Below are positions 7,070 to 10,614 of a stretch of 10,614 nucleotides of DNA, piece after piece (within the stretch, counting starts at the first letter, position 1; each line of letters opens with the position of its first letter). The stretch comes from SAT2750 sp964476375 (GTDB lineage: Bacteria > Planctomycetota > Planctomycetia > Pirellulales > Pirellulaceae): contig CAYYZW010000281.1 in assembly GCA_964476375.1 (NCBI GenBank), forward strand, positions 1 through 10,614. The letters run 5' to 3'. Under the pieces are notes generated by a model that was given only the letters and a program-made list of their open reading frames with translations, made no database searches and was not told the DNA's origin. A program made the translations under genes and the position numbers.

Positions 7070-7366
7070 ATGAATGACGAGATTAACTACGAGCGGCTTC
7101 CTGAAGGCCAGGCGATGGACGAGACCGATACGTCGCTGCGGGCGTACCTGGCGGGACTCAGCGACGAACATCTCGTGAGCTACGACCCCACCTGGAATGA
7201 CGAACAGGTCGTTGCCTGGGATGGGAATTTTCGGGACGACGGCGCGCTGATGCTTGTCTGCTGTGAGCGCGATGTGGAAGTCGATGAATTTCGCCGAGTG
7301 CTGGTAGAACACATGCACTTTCGCAACCTGCAGCCCGCAGCCGAGAAGGGCGCGGACGGCGGGTGA
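7070..7366 (+). CDS. small acidic protein of unknown function
   Basis: 98 residues, not recognised. It begins 34 nt after the cytochrome stop with AGGTGA at 7061-7066, close to the ATG, so it probably belongs to the amidohydrolase-cytochrome operon. It is strongly acidic (about 23 Asp/Glu against 8 Arg/Lys) with no signal peptide or membrane segment, hence cytoplasmic. The central part (AYLAGLSDEHLVSYDP, then VVAWDGNFRDDGALMLVCCERD) alternates short helices and strands, as in a compact alpha/beta domain. It carries a Cys64-Cys65 pair and a His81-Met-His83. The last 15 residues look disordered. The composition and the codon use resemble the neighbours, and the frame stays open over its whole length. 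A role in maturation or regulation of the operon is a guess. Confidence 0.7.
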   Translation: MNDEINYERLPEGQAMDETDTSLRAYLAGLSDEHLVSYDPTWNDEQVVAWDGNFRDDGALMLVCCERDVEVDEFRRVLVEHMHFRNLQPAAEKGADGG

Positions 7367-7420
7367 GCTCGGTCTCGCCTGTGCCCGTGCCATGGCTCCG
7401 GCGGCGGGCGAAGGGATGTG

Positions 7421-9226
7421 CTACTTGCGTGCTGCTCCGCCCCGAATCCTGGTCGCCACATCGACCGGGATACCGACGTCGTACCAGCCAATCATCATTT
7501 CTTCCCAGGTTTGATCCCCCCAGCGAACGGCCTTGGTGGGATCCGGGTTGGCGAGGTTGCCAAGGGAGTTATCGAAATAGGCGGTGCAGAGCAATCGACT
7601 TCCCGCCGGAATATTCTTTGGTTCCTGGAGGATATAGCTGTTTTGCCAGTTGAAATCGTACCGGGGAACGTCAAGCAGGATCTCCTTTGTCCCGTCCGGG
7701 TAGGTGAGTTCGTACTTGAACGACTTGCCACGCATGTGCATATGGGGAAAGAGGGAGAGCAGCACGGCGTCTCGCGAGAATAACCTGACCGCCTCGACCT
7801 TGTGATTGGCAGCCCCAGGCGGAATCAGGAAACGATGTTGCGTGGCATTGGTGGTGGACACCTCATGCGTCACGTCCTTGGCATCGACGAATTTCAGCGC
7901 GATGCTGGATCGGTCTTTTTGAGGTGACCCCACGGGCGTGTAATGCATCTGGAAGACGATCGAGGAGCCGGCCGGAATTCGCTTGGCCCACCCCTGGGGT
8001 AACTGGAGCGGCCGGGTGCCCGGGGCAAATCCCGCCAGGTGATTGAATCCACGCACATCGCGGTCCAGGCCCGCGGCGCGGTTGTCACCGGGTGGTTTGA
8101 TAAAAGCAATAATGTGGTGAACGACAGCCGAATTGCCGGGCCGACATTCGACCATCGAGACCCACTTGTCCTCGGTGAACCTCGTCTCCACGGAGTAATA
8201 ACGGTACGGTTCGACACCCTCCGCCTTCACGTTCACCGGTTCCTCGTCAATGAAGATTTCCGCATCCTCATTTTCAATAAACCACCTTTCGTGGAACACG
8301 ATGGGGGCGGGAAGGTGGGCCTTGTCCCCCTCCGGGCACCCGTCTGCAACCCAGGTCGAGATCAGGTTCTTTTCGCTGGCCGAGAGATGGTTGTCATTAC
8401 TGAAAACACCGTGTTCTCGTGACGCGTGCCAGGGTGGCATGCGATCCTCTTTTACCACCTCGGCAATCATCTCACCCCACCCTGCCACTTCCTCGTAAGT
8501 GTTCATGGTAAAAGGGCCTATCTGGCCCTCGCGGTGACACTGGAGGCATCGTTTCTGTATCAGGCGAGATATCTGGTTCGTGTAGGTGACCTCGCCATTC
8601 TCCTTGGGGGCGCGAACTCGCCCTATGATACAGCCACGGATGGGCGTGATCGGAACGCTGATTTCTTTGCCGGCAACCAATTCCTGGATGGCCTCGGCAA
8701 GATCCCGCCTTTTCGGGGTCGGGGAGGCGAGGCCGACTCCGGAACCAAACGTGTACTGATCATCAATGCGGCCGTGATACCGGACCGTCCCCTGCTGGTC
8801 GAGGAGAAATACCTCGGGCGTCCGCTTGGCATGAAACTCGTCAGCCACCTTGTTTCCCACGTCCTTGAGGATGGGGAATTTAATCGAATGGCGGCGGGCA
8901 TAGGCATCCAGCTCGGTGATCGAATCCTGGACATTCGAGTTAATGCCGAGAACCGAAATGCCATCACCGGAGAACTCGTCAGAAATGCTCTGAAGCCGGG
9001 GCCCGTAAAGTTTGGCCAGGGGGCAATCCGTCCCCATGAAATAAATGATCGTCCCCCTGTCTCCGCCCGACATTTTCAGCGAATGTTGTTTCCCGCGAAA
9101 ATCCTTCAGCGCGAAATTGCGGATGTTTTGACCAATGGCATCCCTGTTCCGTTCTGCAGAATCCACCGTGGCTGTGGTGAACGAAAGACAGGCAAGGAGG
9201 GAAAATATTATGGAGCCGGTTCGCAT
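7421..9226 (-). CDS. secreted redoxin / cytochrome c / copper monooxygenase-like fusion protein
   Basis: 601 residues with an N-terminal signal peptide (about 1-24). The first domain (about 28-190) is redoxin/thioredoxin-like, with the single Cys68 in GTDCPLAKLYGP and no resolving Cys beside it, followed by cis-Pro-type RTPEVFLLD. A single-haem cytochrome c domain (about 212-300) has CLQCH (Cys227, Cys230, His231) and MPPW with the probable axial Met263. The C-terminal half (about 325-595) matches the dicopper fold of PHM/DBM-type ascorbate-dependent monooxygenases. Candidate copper ligands are His370-His371 (VVHHI), His428 (FQMHYT), His495 and His497 (FPHMHMRG), and Met577 or Met578 (TWEEMMIG). 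It should act outside the cytoplasm, perhaps feeding electrons from haem to copper. The reaction is unknown. GGAAGG (9241-9236) precedes the ATG with 9-nt spacing. It converges on the small acidic gene with only 54 nt between, and no clear terminator is visible there. Confidence 0.93.
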   Translation of the reverse strand: MRTGSIIFSLLACLSFTTATVDSAERNRDAIGQNIRNFALKDFRGKQHSLKMSGGDRGTIIYFMGTDCPLAKLYGPRLQSISDEFSGDGISVLGINSNVQDSITELDAYARRHSIKFPILKDVGNKVADEFHAKRTPEVFLLDQQGTVRYHGRIDDQYTFGSGVGLASPTPKRRDLAEAIQELVAGKEISVPITPIRGCIIGRVRAPKENGEVTYTNQISRLIQKRCLQCHREGQIGPFTMNTYEEVAGWGEMIAEVVKEDRMPPWHASREHGVFSNDNHLSASEKNLISTWVADGCPEGDKAHLPAPIVFHERWFIENEDAEIFIDEEPVNVKAEGVEPYRYYSVETRFTEDKWVSMVECRPGNSAVVHHIIAFIKPPGDNRAAGLDRDVRGFNHLAGFAPGTRPLQLPQGWAKRIPAGSSIVFQMHYTPVGSPQKDRSSIALKFVDAKDVTHEVSTTNATQHRFLIPPGAANHKVEAVRLFSRDAVLLSLFPHMHMRGKSFKYELTYPDGTKEILLDVPRYDFNWQNSYILQEPKNIPAGSRLLCTAYFDNSLGNLANPDPTKAVRWGDQTWEEMMIGWYDVGIPVDVATRIRGGAARK

Positions 9227-9399
9227 GGGTGGTCGCCTTCCGATTTAATGGCCCTGGATACAGGGTGCAGAACGATCCTGCGATGGGAGTCGTCTTACTC
9301 TCCCTATCGGCAGCGTCGTCAGATGCTATGGCAAGAATATCACAAATCGCGGCGCACCGACAAGGTAAACGCCGGGCGAGGCGGCTGGCGGGCTACAAG

Positions 9400-9425
9400 G
9401 ATCCGCGGATCGTCGATATCATCGA
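9400..9425. promoter_or_regulatory. adjacent palindromes upstream of the acyl-CoA dehydrogenase gene
   Basis: The perfect 12-bp palindrome GATCCGCGGATC (9400-9411) is followed after one base by TCGAT-ATC-ATCGA (9413-9425), an inverted repeat with a 3-nt centre. They lie about 80-106 nt before the acyl-CoA dehydrogenase start, in the 279-nt divergent spacer, where an operator for a dimeric regulator would be expected. No known regulator consensus was recognised, so this is a candidate site only. Confidence 0.27.
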
Positions 9426-9505
9426 GGGTGCCAGAGGCTGTGATCCCCCCGATTTGGGAATGTGTGGCGGCCCGTGGTTGCGATGGAAGGGAGGGTTCGC
9501 CCGGA

Positions 9506-10614
9506 ATGAACGAAAAATACCAGGGAGACCTCCTTTCGGACGTGGAATCTTTCTGTGCGGAAATCCGGCCGACCGAAGAACTGTGTTACCTGGAACACAG
9601 ATTCAATGATTCGGCTATCGAACTGGCGCGTAAATACCACTTGCTGGGAATGCCGTTTCCCACCGAATACGGTGGCCGGGGGGCGAGCCTGGAGGTGTAC
9701 CTGGCGGCCATTACCCGTATTGGGCGGGAGGGGAGCGGGCTTCGCACACTCTTTTCCGGCCACACGTCGATCGGCGCCTACCCGGTGTCCCGTTTTGGTA
9801 ACGAGGCGCAGAAGCAGTCATACCTGGTGCCGGCATGTTGTGGCGACAAAATCATGGCCTTTGCCCTGACGGAACCTGAGGCGGGGTCGAACCCGCTCGA
9901 GATGAAAATGACTTACCGTCGGGAGGGAGACGTTTTCGTCCTCAACGGAATCAAATACCTGATTTCGAACGGGGGAATTGCCGATGCGATCGTGGTCTTC
10001 GCCTACCCGGAACAGGAGGGTGGGCGGATCAGCGCCTTTATTGTCGATACCGTCGGTCATAGTTTTGAACAGGAAGAAATGACCGCCAAGGTGGGATTGC
10101 CCACGTGCAACACCGCCATGTTCGAATTGACCGACCACGCCGTGCCATCGGCCAACCTGCTTGGAGAGGAAGGAGATGGTTTTCGTATCGCCATGGACAC
10201 GCTCGTGAGCGGCCGCTTGAGCGTGGCGGCAGGATGCCTTGGAGTGATTGAGGATTGTCTTGCCGAAACGATCGAGTATTCGCTGCAGCGGCGGCAGCAT
10301 GGAAAACCGATCGCGAGACACCAGCTCGTCCAGGATCACCTGGCCCAGATGGAACTGGCACGGGTTACCACCGCAAGCCTGCTTGGCCAGGCCGTCAGGG
10401 CGCGAATGAATAGTCGCGATGCAGGAGACGACCGGGATTTGAACCAGGAATCGGACCTGCTGGCGGCGGAAGCGAAATTTATTGCCAGCAACGCTGCACT
10501 GGATGCGGCCGATCGCGCGGTGCAGGTGTTTGGAGGGCGTGGTTATTCGCAGCTTTTCCGCCCTGCCCGGCACTGGGCCGACGTTCGGGTCTGCCGGATC
10601 TACGAGGGGACGGA
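9506..10614 (+). CDS. acyl-CoA dehydrogenase family protein (3' end beyond window)
   Basis: 369 codons are visible and the frame is still open at the right edge. It catalyses FAD-dependent alpha,beta-dehydrogenation of an acyl-CoA or a similar CoA thioester. The N-terminal helical domain contains LLGMPFPTEYGGRGAS (46-61). FALTEPEAGSN (119-129) is the flavin/substrate-binding signature, with a Glu where many members have Gly (TEPGAGSD). A beta domain with LNGIKYLISNGGIADAIVVFA follows, then KVGLPTCNTAMFEL. The C-terminal helical domain has GRLSVAAGCLGV, QRRQHGKPIARHQLVQDHLA and QVFGGRGYSQLF. The final visible residues, RVCRIYEGT, contain Glu367, which aligns with the catalytic base of MCAD-type enzymes. 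GGAAGGGAGGG at 9485-9495 precedes the ATG. It is divergent from the haem/copper gene. The chain-length or substrate class cannot be told; the short N-terminus may indicate a specialised member. Confidence 0.95.
   Translation, partial: MNEKYQGDLLSDVESFCAEIRPTEELCYLEHRFNDSAIELARKYHLLGMPFPTEYGGRGASLEVYLAAITRIGREGSGLRTLFSGHTSIGAYPVSRFGNEAQKQSYLVPACCGDKIMAFALTEPEAGSNPLEMKMTYRREGDVFVLNGIKYLISNGGIADAIVVFAYPEQEGGRISAFIVDTVGHSFEQEEMTAKVGLPTCNTAMFELTDHAVPSANLLGEEGDGFRIAMDTLVSGRLSVAAGCLGVIEDCLAETIEYSLQRRQHGKPIARHQLVQDHLAQMELARVTTASLLGQAVRARMNSRDAGDDRDLNQESDLLAAEAKFIASNAALDAADRAVQVFGGRGYSQLFRPARHWADVRVCRIYEGT

Noticed and set aside
6350..7393. Long minus-strand open frame of 347 codons antisense to the cytochrome gene
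   Set aside because: The plus strand carries six CxxCH sites and a signal peptide in frame. The antisense product is Arg/Pro/His-rich, as expected from GC-rich complement sequence.
7367..7420. Possible terminator between the converging genes
   Set aside because: GCCATGGC is palindromic, but there is no long stem or T-run on either strand.
9334..9363. Possible minus-strand promoter for the haem/copper gene (TTGTCG, 18 nt, TATTCT)
   Set aside because: Each box matches the consensus at only four of six positions, so it is too weak to call from one sequence.
9229..9609. Plus-strand open frame of 126 codons overlapping the acyl-CoA dehydrogenase start
   Set aside because: It runs through the divergent spacer and out of frame into a clear acyl-CoA dehydrogenase. 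No motif is visible and the composition is arginine-rich.

Overview
The window looks like chromosomal DNA from a member of the Planctomycetota or a close relative. The evidence is a DUF1501 protein with a twin-arginine-like N-terminus, a redoxin / cytochrome c / copper-monooxygenase fusion of a type common in that phylum, Tat-exported amidohydrolase and multihaem cytochrome genes, GC-rich coding DNA and loosely packed intergenic regions. The assignment rests on recognising gene families by eye and not on any search.

Layout. Bases 1-116 read as the last 37 codons of a plus-strand gene with a WD40-like end. Bases 117-652 hold no convincing gene but contain several inverted repeats and a terminator-like hairpin. 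Next come a DUF1501 protein (653-2104) and, 9 nt later, DNA polymerase IV, dinB (2114-3331). A separate CPBP-family intramembrane protease follows (3400-4380). After a 116-nt leader with a strong hairpin there is a three-gene plus-strand run: a Tat-type amidohydrolase_2 protein (4497-6005), a hexahaem c-type cytochrome overlapping it by 11 nt (5995-7035), and a small very acidic unknown protein (7070-7366). Converging on this run is a minus-strand gene (9226-7421) for a secreted protein that joins a redoxin domain, a single-haem cytochrome c domain and a PHM/DBM-like dicopper monooxygenase module. Divergent from it, an acyl-CoA dehydrogenase gene starts at 9506 and runs off the right edge just past its catalytic Glu codon.

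How the genes may work together. The clearest functional unit is the amidohydrolase-cytochrome pair. Both proteins are predicted to be exported, and the genes are translationally overlapping, so a periplasmic TIM-barrel enzyme may be associated with a haem electron carrier. The neighbouring haem/copper fusion protein is also exported, so 4.5-9.2 kb is a region of extracytoplasmic redox genes. No mobile element, CRISPR array, tRNA or rRNA was seen. The most unusual points are the amidohydrolase-hexahaem coupling, a DxQxH in place of the usual DxHxH in that amidohydrolase, its extended N-terminus ahead of the RR motif, and the three-domain redoxin-haem-copper protein.
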